Of a DNA stretch of 64,000 nucleotides, positions 10,597-19,430 are shown piece after piece (position 1 is the first letter of the stretch; every line of letters begins with the position of its first letter). The DNA comes from Stomoxys calcitrans (Eukaryota; Arthropoda; Insecta; Diptera; Muscidae). The notes under the pieces were generated by a model. That model saw nothing but the letters and a program-made list of their open reading frames with translations. It was not told where the DNA came from and did no database searches. The translations under genes and the position numbers were made by a program. Location: positions 128,493,736 to 128,557,735 of the forward strand of contig NC_081553.1 of assembly GCF_963082655.1 (NCBI RefSeq), given 5' to 3'.

Positions 10597-11466
10597 ATGG
10601 CACTTAACGCAGTCACGGTTGACCCTATAAAGTATTTATCAAAATTACCGGTTTATAACGGTAGTTTTAGCGAACTCTACACCTTTATTGACTTAGTTGA
10701 CAGAATTACGCAAATTTTAGACATAATTAAGTCAAAACTAAGTGGACCGGCTAAGGACATTTCCGAAATAAACAATCACCTTACAAGATGGACAGAGCTA
10801 AAAGAAACCCTTATTAACAACTTTGGCGATAGATTAACAGATGAACAGTTATATGATAAATTAAGATCAGTTAAATTTAAAACTAATGCAAAGAATTTTT
10901 ATGACGAGATAATAACTTATCTCAGAAGACTTAACATGAAAACTCGATCATTACATCAAAACGAAGCGGGCTACAATGCTCTCATTGCAGCTAATAAAAG
11001 GGTAGCATTGGACGTATTTAAAAACAAATTAATTGAACCAATGCGTTCCATTATAATTTGTAGAAATCCAAATAATATCGAGAATGCGATGAAAATACTT
11101 TACGATACGAATTATGCTTTCTATAATCCTAATCCAATTCCAAATAAAAACGAAACAAATTCTACTCATGACAATAGAAATAAAAGCGTGAATCAAAATA
11201 CGAACTTTAATAAAAATCAAAACTATAAATATCAAAATCAAAGACACAGACAAAATCAACATCAGAATCAAAATTATACCAGATATCAGGATCAATATCA
11301 AAATTATATTCCGAGACAGAATGATAGTAATAATCGAAACAACCCGTTTCAAAATAACACCGTTAGCAGTGATTCAACTAATCAGCCAATAAATGATAGT
11401 GATAGACCAACACCAATGGATATTGGAAATTTTTGTCAGACAGCTCCAATGAACTTACCTACATAG
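10597..11466 (+). CDS. gag: Gag structural polyprotein
   Basis: A 289-residue protein that should assemble the virus-like particle in the cytoplasm and package the genomic RNA. The N-terminal ~150 residues (start MALNAVTVDP, with LPVYNGSF and a helical TRWTELKETLINNFGDR block) match the capsid-like region of 17.6/297-type Gag. From about residue 180 to 265 the protein is very rich in Asn, Gln, Tyr and Arg (NQNYKYQNQRHRQNQ-like). This is a probable nucleic-acid-binding tail. There is no CCHC zinc knuckle, as in several errantiviruses. The ATG at 10597 has A at -3 and G at +4 and is the first in-frame one after the leader. The last 40 bp overlap pol in the -1 frame. Translation stops at TAG 11464-11466 unless the ribosome shifts. 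Confidence 0.93.
   Translation: MALNAVTVDPIKYLSKLPVYNGSFSELYTFIDLVDRITQILDIIKSKLSGPAKDISEINNHLTRWTELKETLINNFGDRLTDEQLYDKLRSVKFKTNAKNFYDEIITYLRRLNMKTRSLHQNEAGYNALIAANKRVALDVFKNKLIEPMRSIIICRNPNNIENAMKILYDTNYAFYNPNPIPNKNETNSTHDNRNKSVNQNTNFNKNQNYKYQNQRHRQNQHQNQNYTRYQDQYQNYIPRQNDSNNRNNPFQNNTVSSDSTNQPINDSDRPTPMDIGNFCQTAPMNLPT
11427..11433 (+). promoter_or_regulatory. Slippery heptamer for -1 frameshift (A AAT TTT)
   Basis: In the gag frame the codons read GGA AAT TTT TGT, so A AAT TTT fits the X XXY YYZ rule for -1 slippage. The pol frame opens with TTG at 11433, right at this site, and has no ATG of its own nearby. I did not model a downstream pseudoknot. Confidence 0.75.
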
Positions 11467-14400
11467 TAATTAACAAGTGCAAATTTTTGATTGATACAGG
11501 AGCCACAAACTCCTTAGTGAATCCAAATGTTTTTCATCAAAGTAAAATAGTACAATTAAAAGGACCAAAGGAAATGTTAGCTTTAAAAAATTCACATATA
11601 GTTACACATAAAGCCGTGGTGAAGGCTTTCAGGGAATTTAATTTGCCAAATCAAATGTTTGAATTTTATGTTTACAATTTTAATAATAATTTTGAAGGAT
11701 TAATAGGCAACGACATTTTATTGAAAAATAAAGCGATTATAAATTACGAAGGGATGTATTTACTTCTAAATGGTTCAAAACTGCCATTACTTTCTGAGAA
11801 AATAACGACGAAAGTAAAGATAACTATTCCACCGGGAGAGCAAGATTGTAAAATATGTCTTCCTTTAGAAAATGGAGACGTATTAATTAATAATATTATG
11901 CAGGGTAATGGAATAATTCTCAATGAAGGTCTTTATAAATGTGAAAATGGAGAAGTGTGTGTAAAGATTAATAATAAATCAAATAAACCTATTGTTCTAG
12001 ATACAGGAGTGATTTTGACGTATGAAGAAATTTCGGAAATTCATAATATTAATGATATTAGTGGAAAAATCAATAGCGAAATTATAGATGTTGATTCAGT
12101 TCTAAAGAAAATTAGAACCGAACACCTTAATTCTAAGGAGAGATTAGAATTGGAGAAACTAATTAGGGATTTTAAGGTTTTACTTTCTGATAATGGAAAA
12201 TTGACTTTTACCCACGAAATTAAGCATACTATAGATACCACTGATGAAATACCAATAAGAAGTAAAATTTATCGGTACCCTTATATATACAAAGATGAAA
12301 TCCAAAAACAGATTTTGGAAATGTTAAGTAATGGAATTATTGCACCGAGCAGTAGTCCATACAACAGTCCTGTTTGGGTTGTACCAAAGAAATCAGATGC
12401 ATCGGGCATGAAGAAATTTAGATTAGTCATTGACTATCGAAAATTAAATGATAAAACCATTGAGGATAATTATCCGATTCCAAATATAACAGATATATTA
12501 GACAAGTTAGGAAAATCGAATTATTTTTCTATTCTTGACCTCAAAAGCGGTTTTCACCAAATCGAAGTCCATGAAAAGGACAGACAAAAAACTGCATTTT
12601 CAGTAGATAACGGCCATTATGAATTTAATAGAATGCCATTCGGGTTGAAAAATGCACCGAGCACTTTTCAACGATTGGTAGATAATATTTTAAGGGAAAA
12701 TGTTTCGAAAAGGGAGTGTATGGTTTATATGGATGATATTATTGTATTTTCCAATGGACTAGAAGAACATGTAAAAAATTTGAAATCAGTGCTTAACAAA
12801 TTAAGAAATGCAAGGCTCAAAATTCAATTAGATAAATGTGAATTTTTCAGGAAAGAAGTCGAATTTTTGGGTCATACAGTAAATGAAGAAGGCGTGTCCC
12901 CGAACCAAGCTAAAATTGAAGTTATAAGAAAATTACAAATTCCTAGAACTGAAAAGGAAATAAAAAGATTCTTGGGAATGACGGGCTATTATAGAAGATT
13001 CATAAAAAATTATGCACACATTACTAAACCCATGACTAAATACTTGAAAAAGGACTCGATTTTAGATATAAAAGATATAAATTACATCGATGCATTTAAC
13101 ATTTTGAAAGAAAAGTTGGTTCATGCTCCAATATTAGTTTATCCCGACTTCAGTTTACCTTTTGAAATTACTACGGATGCGAGCAATGTTGCTATTGGAG
13201 GAGTTCTATCGCAGAACGATAAACCGATTGCATACGTATCTCGAACTTTGAATGAACACGAAATAAACTATTCCACCATTGAGAAAGAATGTCTTGGAAT
13301 TGTATGGTGTTTAAAACAATTTAGGCCATATGTCTATGGCAGGAAAATTAAACTTTTTACTGACCACAAACCACTAATATGGTTAAATAACTTAAAAGAG
13401 CCAAATTCGAAATTAATGCGGTGGAGACTTCAAATAGGAGAGTATGATTATGAAATAAACTATAAAGAAGGACACCTAAATAAGGTGGCAGACTGTCTTA
13501 GTAGAATTGAAATTAATAATACCATATCATCAAATCAAAATTTTAACAATAATGAAAATCTAAATTCAATTAAGGAATTGCAAAAACCAATAAATATTTA
13601 TGACAATCAAGTTATATTTCAAAAAATAATATCAGGCGCTGTATCAATTAGAAACTCAGTCATACATAACCACAAAAGAAAAGTAATAAAGGCAAAGGAA
13701 TTTGACGATGATTTCCTGAAAACAATTATAGAAAATCATTTTGATCACGAAAAAACAAACGCACTATTTGTAGATGATGACATATTTAATAAATTAAAAT
13801 CAATCTTATTTAAAGATTATAGTAATCTAAAAATTGTCAGATGTCTCAAGAAATTAATTGATATCCTCGACGAGGAGTATTTAGAAGAGATAATCTCTAA
13901 TGAACATTTGAAAAATAACCATAGAGGATGCAATGAAAACTACAAAGAAATTAAAGATAAATATTATTACCCATATTTGTATAAGAAAGTATCGGAATTT
14001 ATAAACAATTGTGAAGTTTGTATGCTGTCGAAATACGAAAGGAATCCAGATCTAGTTCCTTATAAAATATCTGAAACCCCTAGAAGACCACATGAAATTA
14101 TCCATATGGATGTATTTTATTCCATAAATAAAAGTATATTTGTTACCATGATAGACAAATTTAGTAAAGTAGCACTTATAACTCGTGTTGCCAATAGATC
14201 AGACCCCGAATTTAGGAAATGCATCTTAAGATATTTAAGCTCTTATGGAAATATTGAAAAAATTGTAACAGATAACGAACTCGGAATGAAATCACATGGA
14301 ATGATGGAGTTCTTAAAAGAAAAGAATATTGAAATTAACTTTACATCAAGTTTAAATCATAATAGCAATAGCGATATTGAAAGGCTACATAATACTATCA

Positions 14401-14870
14401 ATGAACATTTAAGAATTCTCAAGCAAAGCAAAATTGACATTTCTATAGAAGAACAGATGATTCAAATAAATGGTTTCTACAACCATACTATACATAGTAC
14501 AACAAATATAAAACCAATTGATTTTATTCAAGGGAAGATTAATGAATCTCAATACCCGGATATATATGATAGGATGCTAAAGAAAAAGGAACAAGTAATT
14601 AATAAACTGAATGAATCAAGGATAGGAGAAAAAATTCTAGAAGACGGCATCAATTATATCAAAGAGACTAGAGGAGACAAAAATTATCAGAAATTCAGGA
14701 AAATAGAAGGAAGGAAAATTGACGACTCTCATTTAAAAGACCAAAATTCAAAACAAATTTATTATAAAACACATGTTAAAAAGAAAAAGAAATTCCAAAA
14801 CGCACAGAACGTAAGATTCCCAGTGCAACAAACCACTAGAAGGGGTAATGCTGTTAAACGAAATAATTAG
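11433..14870 (+). CDS. pol: Pol polyprotein: protease, reverse transcriptase, RNase H, integrase
   Basis: About 1,145 residues, made as a Gag-Pol fusion by -1 frameshift. The start given is the frame-entry codon TTG, not an initiator. The aspartic protease has DTGA at 21-24. RT shows YRKLND, the FSILDLKSGFHQI block, and catalytic YMDD at 432-435. RNase H has TTDAS (D582) and FTDHKPL. Integrase has a zinc-binding H825-x4-H830-x29-C860-x2-C863 and a catalytic triad D893, D947, E983 with 35 residues between the last two. No chromodomain follows. The tail is Lys/Arg-rich. All catalytic residues are present and the frame is uninterrupted, so the enzyme set is probably functional. It copies the RNA into DNA in particles and inserts it in the nucleus. 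Confidence 0.95.
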   Translation: MSDSSNELTYIVINKCKFLIDTGATNSLVNPNVFHQSKIVQLKGPKEMLALKNSHIVTHKAVVKAFREFNLPNQMFEFYVYNFNNNFEGLIGNDILLKNKAIINYEGMYLLLNGSKLPLLSEKITTKVKITIPPGEQDCKICLPLENGDVLINNIMQGNGIILNEGLYKCENGEVCVKINNKSNKPIVLDTGVILTYEEISEIHNINDISGKINSEIIDVDSVLKKIRTEHLNSKERLELEKLIRDFKVLLSDNGKLTFTHEIKHTIDTTDEIPIRSKIYRYPYIYKDEIQKQILEMLSNGIIAPSSSPYNSPVWVVPKKSDASGMKKFRLVIDYRKLNDKTIEDNYPIPNITDILDKLGKSNYFSILDLKSGFHQIEVHEKDRQKTAFSVDNGHYEFNRMPFGLKNAPSTFQRLVDNILRENVSKRECMVYMDDIIVFSNGLEEHVKNLKSVLNKLRNARLKIQLDKCEFFRKEVEFLGHTVNEEGVSPNQAKIEVIRKLQIPRTEKEIKRFLGMTGYYRRFIKNYAHITKPMTKYLKKDSILDIKDINYIDAFNILKEKLVHAPILVYPDFSLPFEITTDASNVAIGGVLSQNDKPIAYVSRTLNEHEINYSTIEKECLGIVWCLKQFRPYVYGRKIKLFTDHKPLIWLNNLKEPNSKLMRWRLQIGEYDYEINYKEGHLNKVADCLSRIEINNTISSNQNFNNNENLNSIKELQKPINIYDNQVIFQKIISGAVSIRNSVIHNHKRKVIKAKEFDDDFLKTIIENHFDHEKTNALFVDDDIFNKLKSILFKDYSNLKIVRCLKKLIDILDEEYLEEIISNEHLKNNHRGCNENYKEIKDKYYYPYLYKKVSEFINNCEVCMLSKYERNPDLVPYKISETPRRPHEIIHMDVFYSINKSIFVTMIDKFSKVALITRVANRSDPEFRKCILRYLSSYGNIEKIVTDNELGMKSHGMMEFLKEKNIEINFTSSLNHNSNSDIERLHNTINEHLRILKQSKIDISIEEQMIQINGFYNHTIHSTTNIKPIDFIQGKINESQYPDIYDRMLKKKEQVINKLNESRIGEKILEDGINYIKETRGDKNYQKFRKIEGRKIDDSHLKDQNSKQIYYKTHVKKKKKFQNAQNVRFPVQQTTRRGNAVKRNN

Positions 14871-14925
14871 TAGCAACAATACAGGAGCATAAAATCGAAT
14901 TTTAAAGATTACTGCATTAATTTTA

Positions 14926-14968
14926 TACATATATATATATGTATACATATATATATATATATATATCT
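14926..14968 (+). repeat. TA-rich microsatellite between pol and env
   Basis: Runs of (TA)n broken by GTATAC lie in the 165-bp pol-env spacer. The length is likely to vary between copies. Confidence 0.8.
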
Positions 14969-15027
14969 AAATAACAAATAATTATTATAATTGTCTAAAT
15001 TGGTCTTCCTTGATCTTATATTCTATT

Positions 15028-15029
15028 AG
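15028..15029 (+). promoter_or_regulatory. Candidate splice acceptor for env mRNA
   Basis: TTCTATTAG precedes the env ATG by 6 nt, after a T-rich stretch from about 15000. Errantivirus Env is made from a spliced subgenomic RNA. The matching donor is unassigned. GTAACT in the leader (10339, 10443) is a possibility. Confidence 0.4.
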
Positions 15030-15035
15030 ATCACA

Positions 15036-16568
15036 ATGACAACTTTGTTGGTACTAATAATTTTGATATATGGAATTCATGCGGAGAATATCGAAATAAT
15101 CGATTTGGACAACAACAATGGTTATTTACCAATCAAAGTGGATGAAGTGCGGCTTATTGAGTATAATATGAAAGTATTACACATAATTAATATAACAGAA
15201 CTAGAAGTTGCTAGAAACCAAATAGAAGTTAATATTAAGATGTTAAATGAAACGCTACCAAGTGACACAAAAAATGACTATATACATAGGACGTTGCTTA
15301 GGAATTTTAGGGAACTGGATACAAAACTTAAAGCTTTAACACCAAAAATAAGAAATAAAAGAGGATTAATTGACTTATTAGGGAAAACATTAAAAGTTAT
15401 TGCAGGAACCATGGACAGTGAGGATGAAAAAGCAATCTATAATGCATTACATAATTTAGATACAGAAAATACCGAACTTATTAATGAAAATAACAAACAA
15501 ATTAAAATAAACAAGGAATTACAGGAACAGATAGAAATTCTAAACAAAAATATTTTGAATATTGAAAGATATATTTCCAGCCAAATAAAAAGTCTTGTAT
15601 TAAATACTCAGATTAGGGAACATTATTACTATTTGAAAGTATGTTTTCAAATACACAATGACATTAATTCTTTACTTCATTTTATCGACACAATAGAGGA
15701 CGTTATTTTGACCAGCCGATTAGGTATCCTCACAAGAAATATTTTGACAGACCAAGAAACAAAACTGATAGAATCTGACGAAGAATTTAAAAATATTGAT
15801 TTAGTGTCATTACTATATAAGCATAATATTATTATATTTACTCTATTAATTCCTAAATACGGAAAAGAAAAATATGAAAAATATCGTCTTTTTGAAATTT
15901 TGGATGATAAAAATGAAACAATTAGTTTTAAGCACAAAGAAATATTGTTAAAAGACGGTATTGTTTACGAATTTAATGAGAAATCGGAAAAAGCAAGCAA
16001 TCTTGTAAAATTAAATGATGAATGTATTATCGATATTTTTACAAAATCCATAATAAAAAATTGCATTAGAATTAAGAAAAAAGCAGAAGAAACAATAAAA
16101 ATTATAACGCCAGGCTCTATTGTAATACAGAAATTTCATAAAACCAAAATGAAAACTACTTGTGGTCATAATATTTTTGTAGAAGGAACAAAATGGATTA
16201 AATACAAAAATTGTACTTTATATCTTAAAAATCAATCTTTTACAAATGTCGAAAACACTATTAAACACCATTATTTAAACCCTGAGTTTATTAAAGCTAT
16301 ACCATTTACAAATACAACCAAAGAAGAACTTACTATGGAAATATTGGACACAAAAAATGTCCAAAATAGAAACAAAATTGAAAAACATCAAAAAGTGTCA
16401 AATTACCATTATACATGTCTGTATTTGTTAATATCAATTATAATTATACTTATTTCATATCAAAGTGTAAAAAGATTTAAGTTAAATCTATCATCGACTC
16501 CGAGGACGGAGCCCGAAACAAGCGTTGGGGGAGTTACAGGGCCACCCACGCTGTCCGCAGAATTTTAA
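15036..16568 (+). CDS. env: Envelope fusion glycoprotein
   Basis: A 510-residue class I-type membrane fusion protein of the errantivirus Env/baculovirus F family, predicted to reach the cell surface. It has a signal peptide of about 16 residues (MTTLLVLIILIYGIHA) and a furin-type site RNKR at 106-109, followed directly by the hydrophobic GLIDLLGK fusion-peptide region. Coiled-coil-like segments rich in Asn, Glu and Lys follow (about 140-190). Several N-glycosylation sequons are present (NIT, NET, NCT, NQS, NTT). A transmembrane helix spans about 459-480 (LYLLISIIIILIS), with a cytoplasmic tail after it. The stop codon lies 37 bp inside the 3' LTR, so the last ~11 residues are encoded by U3. 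The frame is intact. Whether it makes infectious particles cannot be told from sequence. Confidence 0.92.
   Translation: MTTLLVLIILIYGIHAENIEIIDLDNNNGYLPIKVDEVRLIEYNMKVLHIINITELEVARNQIEVNIKMLNETLPSDTKNDYIHRTLLRNFRELDTKLKALTPKIRNKRGLIDLLGKTLKVIAGTMDSEDEKAIYNALHNLDTENTELINENNKQIKINKELQEQIEILNKNILNIERYISSQIKSLVLNTQIREHYYYLKVCFQIHNDINSLLHFIDTIEDVILTSRLGILTRNILTDQETKLIESDEEFKNIDLVSLLYKHNIIIFTLLIPKYGKEKYEKYRLFEILDDKNETISFKHKEILLKDGIVYEFNEKSEKASNLVKLNDECIIDIFTKSIIKNCIRIKKKAEETIKIITPGSIVIQKFHKTKMKTTCGHNIFVEGTKWIKYKNCTLYLKNQSFTNVENTIKHHYLNPEFIKAIPFTNTTKEELTMEILDTKNVQNRNKIEKHQKVSNYHYTCLYLLISIIIILISYQSVKRFKLNLSSTPRTEPETSVGGVTGPPTLSAEF
16521..16531 (+). promoter_or_regulatory. Polypurine-tract region before 3' LTR
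   Basis: AGCGTTGGGGG directly precedes the LTR start AGTTAC. The G-run is the likely plus-strand primer. It is short for a polypurine tract and overlaps the env coding frame. Confidence 0.55.
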
Positions 16569-16859
16569 TTCATTATGACTATGGATTTTTGCAGCATTAG
16601 CAAAAATCCATGATCAACGAAATTGTCGCAAATGGATTTTGTATATACAAAATCCATTTACCCCAACCAGCCACAGAGAAACAGAGATCAATGCAAATAT
16701 CATTTGACCACCCATAGCGAGCCATAATGAAAACATATACTATGAAGAATTCATCAGCTAATTGTAAACATTTATTTATTAAGCTAGCGTTAAGGAAAAT
16801 TTAAAATAAAGATTCAGATAGACTTGAAACTTACACAAGAGAAGTTTGTATCTAAAACT
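16532..16859 (+). repeat. 3' LTR (328 bp)
   Basis: Same length and, by eye, same sequence as 9826-10153. It contains the env stop (16566-16568), the paired palindromes (16581-16611, 16630-16659) and AATAAA at 16805-16810. It is followed directly by the AGTAGA duplication. Confidence 0.95.
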
Positions 16860-16865
16860 AGTAGA
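16860..16865 (+). repeat. Target-site duplication, right copy (AGTAGA)
   Basis: Matches 9820-9825. The flanking Helitron sequence then continues as CCACGTATCTGATATC, parallel to 31495 onward in the related copy. Confidence 0.8.
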
Positions 16866-18177
16866 CCACGTATCTGATATCAACATTAGGGGCCAACTGT
16901 CTAGCGGACGTCCCACCACCATAACAACCCCCAAATAGGACATATTTGCTCACAAAGACAATTTGGGTCTTAAAGAGAGTGGAACTAAATATTTATAGTT
17001 TTTAGGGCCAATACCCCAAACCGGACATATTTGCTAACTTTTGCAATAAGGAGTTTAAATGAGATTACAAAACGAATTTGATATCCAATTTTGAAGCCAA
17101 TGGCTATATGAGGTTCAAATAAATGATATTTAGATATATGAGAATAGAGCACGTTGCAGATATATTTTCAGGGCTTAGTGTGTGGGGGAGCACCCCAATC
17201 CCCAAACCACCCTTAAATCGGGCATATTTACCGACCATGTTAATGTGGAGCTTAAATAAAAGGTATTGGTGGGTAGAGCAAGAATTGATACCCACTTTCG
17301 AGACCAATTTTCTGGGGGTCTACACTTTTCCCAAAATACCCCACAAACAGCATTTTTTTAGTGACCATCGCAATATGGGGCTCAAATAAAGTATTTGGGA
17401 GTAGAATACGAATTTGATATCCAAAAGTAGGACCATGTATTTAGGGCATCACACCTTTCCCAAAAGACCCCCAAAGGAAAAAAAATTTTCGACTATGCCA
17501 ATATTTGGCTCAAATGAAAGTTATTTGGGATTAGAAAACGAATTTGATAACCTATTTTGGGGCCATGTGTTTGGGGACGCCTCATCCTTTAAACTCCTCT
17601 TAAGCCAATGCCAATATGGGGTTTAAATAAATGGTATTTAAGAGAAGAGCACGATGCTGCTATTTTTTCAGGGCCAAGTATCTGGGGGACCACCTCTCCC
17701 CCGAAAACACCACTGAAACAGACATCATGAGAATATCGGTCTGAAGTGAAATATTTTAAGAGTCGATTACACCTTACATCCAAACTTAAATACGTAGACC
17801 AATAAAGATCATATGGGATTCAGACAAAGGCACTTATATTGTTAAACTGTTAGTCAAGTTTGCATGGTATTTCACTAAAAGATCTTTAATTGTCGAAAAT
17901 AAATATTCCAAGGAAACTTTTGTTCCACATAAAGTAAAAGAAGGCGTAGCGGAGCGGGCCCGGGTCAGCTAGTAGTATATATAATTATATAGTAGCTAGA
18001 TCTAAAGCTACTAAAAAGAACGATGACTTGTACTTATTAGTATTTGGTCCAAGTCGGAACATGGGGCATAAGGTATGAATTTTTTCACCGGATTTTGACG
18101 AAAGGTGGTTTACATATATAATCGAGATGGTGGCTATCCAAAGTTCGGCCCAGCCGAACTTAATGCCTTTTTACTTG

Positions 18178-19020
18178 TTTACCTTCATATGTCCCCTATA
18201 CACATGCAAGCATTTTTTGTCTCCATCAATATTTGTAGCGTCCACTGCAAATTTTCTAATACATACTGATTTTAAAATTATGTGGATTATTGACTACAAA
18301 AAATCCCAAAAACTGTAGTCAAAACAAAGGGTGGTCATACCAAACAAAAATGAATGGATTCTGAAATTAAAATTACTTCCACACATTGGTAATACTTCGT
18401 GTCAGCTACCTCGTATATAACAAGTGATAATGTCTTTGCTTGGGTATAAATGGGTATGCAGTTCAACTATGACAACTGTTTCTCCTTTTTTTTTGTTTCT
18501 TTGTGAGAATCAAACCTAGTTAGACTTTGCATTGAAATGGCTCATATTATTTAAAGTTTTCGTTTGGTATTCATAAAAAAAAAACAAAACACTAATCGTA
18601 CATGTGCCAGTGAAATATTATTTGCGATAAAGTGTGTTTGTATTTGCATTTTGCTAAATTGACTTACAAAACTAGTTTTGATCTGTTGTTGTTTTTTTTA
18701 TTATTTATTTTATTTTTCCGTTGACAAAATTATATAACGAACAAAGAAAATTCAACATTTTGTGTGTTTCTCAATATACATAAAATTCACATGAATGCAT
18801 TTGTCATTTACGTAAATAGTTCAGAGTTGTTGCTAAACGTTCTTGAAGGCGATCGTTGTTGAAGTTTATTATATTCTTTTTTTCGACTCTACAATGTGTA
18901 AGAACAAAAATTAAACTCAGTTGGGGGTGCAATTGAATGCCTAGGGTACACCCCTCATTTTGAAAGAAACACAAAGTGTTGCTAAATTTAGTTGACTTCA
19001 ATAATTATTATAATATAAAA
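18178..19020. other. No gene recognised
   Basis: AT-rich DNA with poly-T and poly-A runs. No element ends, protein similarity or RNA gene is visible. It could be part of a host intron or intergenic spacer. Confidence 0.5.
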
Positions 19021-19430
19021 CAAGTAAAAGCGTGCTAAGTTCGGCCGGGCCGAATCTTATATACCCTCCACCATGGATCGCATTTGTCGAGTTCTTTTCC
19101 CGGCATCTCTTCTTAGGCAAAAAAAGAATATAAGAAAAGAGTTGCTCTGCTATTAAAACGATATCAAGATATGGTCCGGTTCGGACCACAATTAAATTAT
19201 ATGTTGGAGACCTGTGTAAAATTTCAGCCAATTCGTATAAGAATTGGGCCCATTGGGGATCACGAAGTAAAATAGAGAGAACGATTTATATGGGATCTGT
19301 ATCGGGCTATAGACCGATTCAGACCATAATAAACACGTTTGTTGATGGTCATGAGAGGATCCGTCGTACAAAATTTCAGACAAATCGGATAATAATTGCG
19401 ACCTCTATGGGTCAAGAAGTCAAGATCCCA

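Larger units (their letters stand above)
9826..16859 (+). mobile_element. Complete errantivirus-type Ty3/Gypsy LTR retrotransposon with env
   Basis: A 7,034-bp element with 328-bp LTRs, primer-binding site, gag, pol and env, all in open frames. Domain order protease, RT, RNase H, integrase puts it in Ty3/Gypsy. The -1 gag-pol overlap, an env with a furin-type site, and LTRs starting AGTT and ending AACT place it with insect errantiviruses (gypsy, 17.6, 297, ZAM). No stop or frameshift was seen apart from the expected overlap. Members of this group can be expressed in ovarian follicle cells and are usually controlled by piRNAs. That is family knowledge, not visible here. It is inserted in a Helitron. 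Confidence 0.95.
8919..17972 (+). mobile_element. Non-autonomous Helitron, split by the errantivirus
   Basis: It starts TCTTATATATCAATTTGTG at 8919 after A8918 and ends GGGCCCGGGTCAGCTAG at 17972 before T17973. Both ends are canonical (5'-TC, CTAG-3') and the insertion is A/T without duplication. Helitron sequence occupies 8919-9825 and 16860-17972, about 2.0 kb once the retroelement is removed. Internal ~130-bp modules repeat 'tgggactcaaatgaaaggtatt' and 'gatatccaaat'. It is the same family as 2926-4313 (opposite strand) and 30794-32611. There is no Rep/helicase gene. Confidence 0.88.
8109..18177 (+). mobile_element. DINE-1-like element, subfamily Y, split by nested insertions
   Basis: The forward copy starts TATACCCACCACCGAAGGATGG (8109), passes through GCCATGTCCGTCCATCC and four or five ~150-bp units, and breaks at A8918. 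It resumes at T17973 and ends with hairpin TTCGGCCCAGCCGAA (about 18143-18157) and tail ACTTG at 18177. Without the insertions it is about 1,015 bp. The 9-kb interruption is a Helitron which itself carries an LTR retrotransposon. Ends flanked by T-runs fit the insertion preference known for Helentron-type elements. Confidence 0.8.

Noticed and set aside
11029..11352. 107-residue minus-strand open frame within gag, rich in Ile and Leu
   Set aside because: It is the shadow of the Asn/Gln-rich gag tail in the opposite strand. No features of its own.
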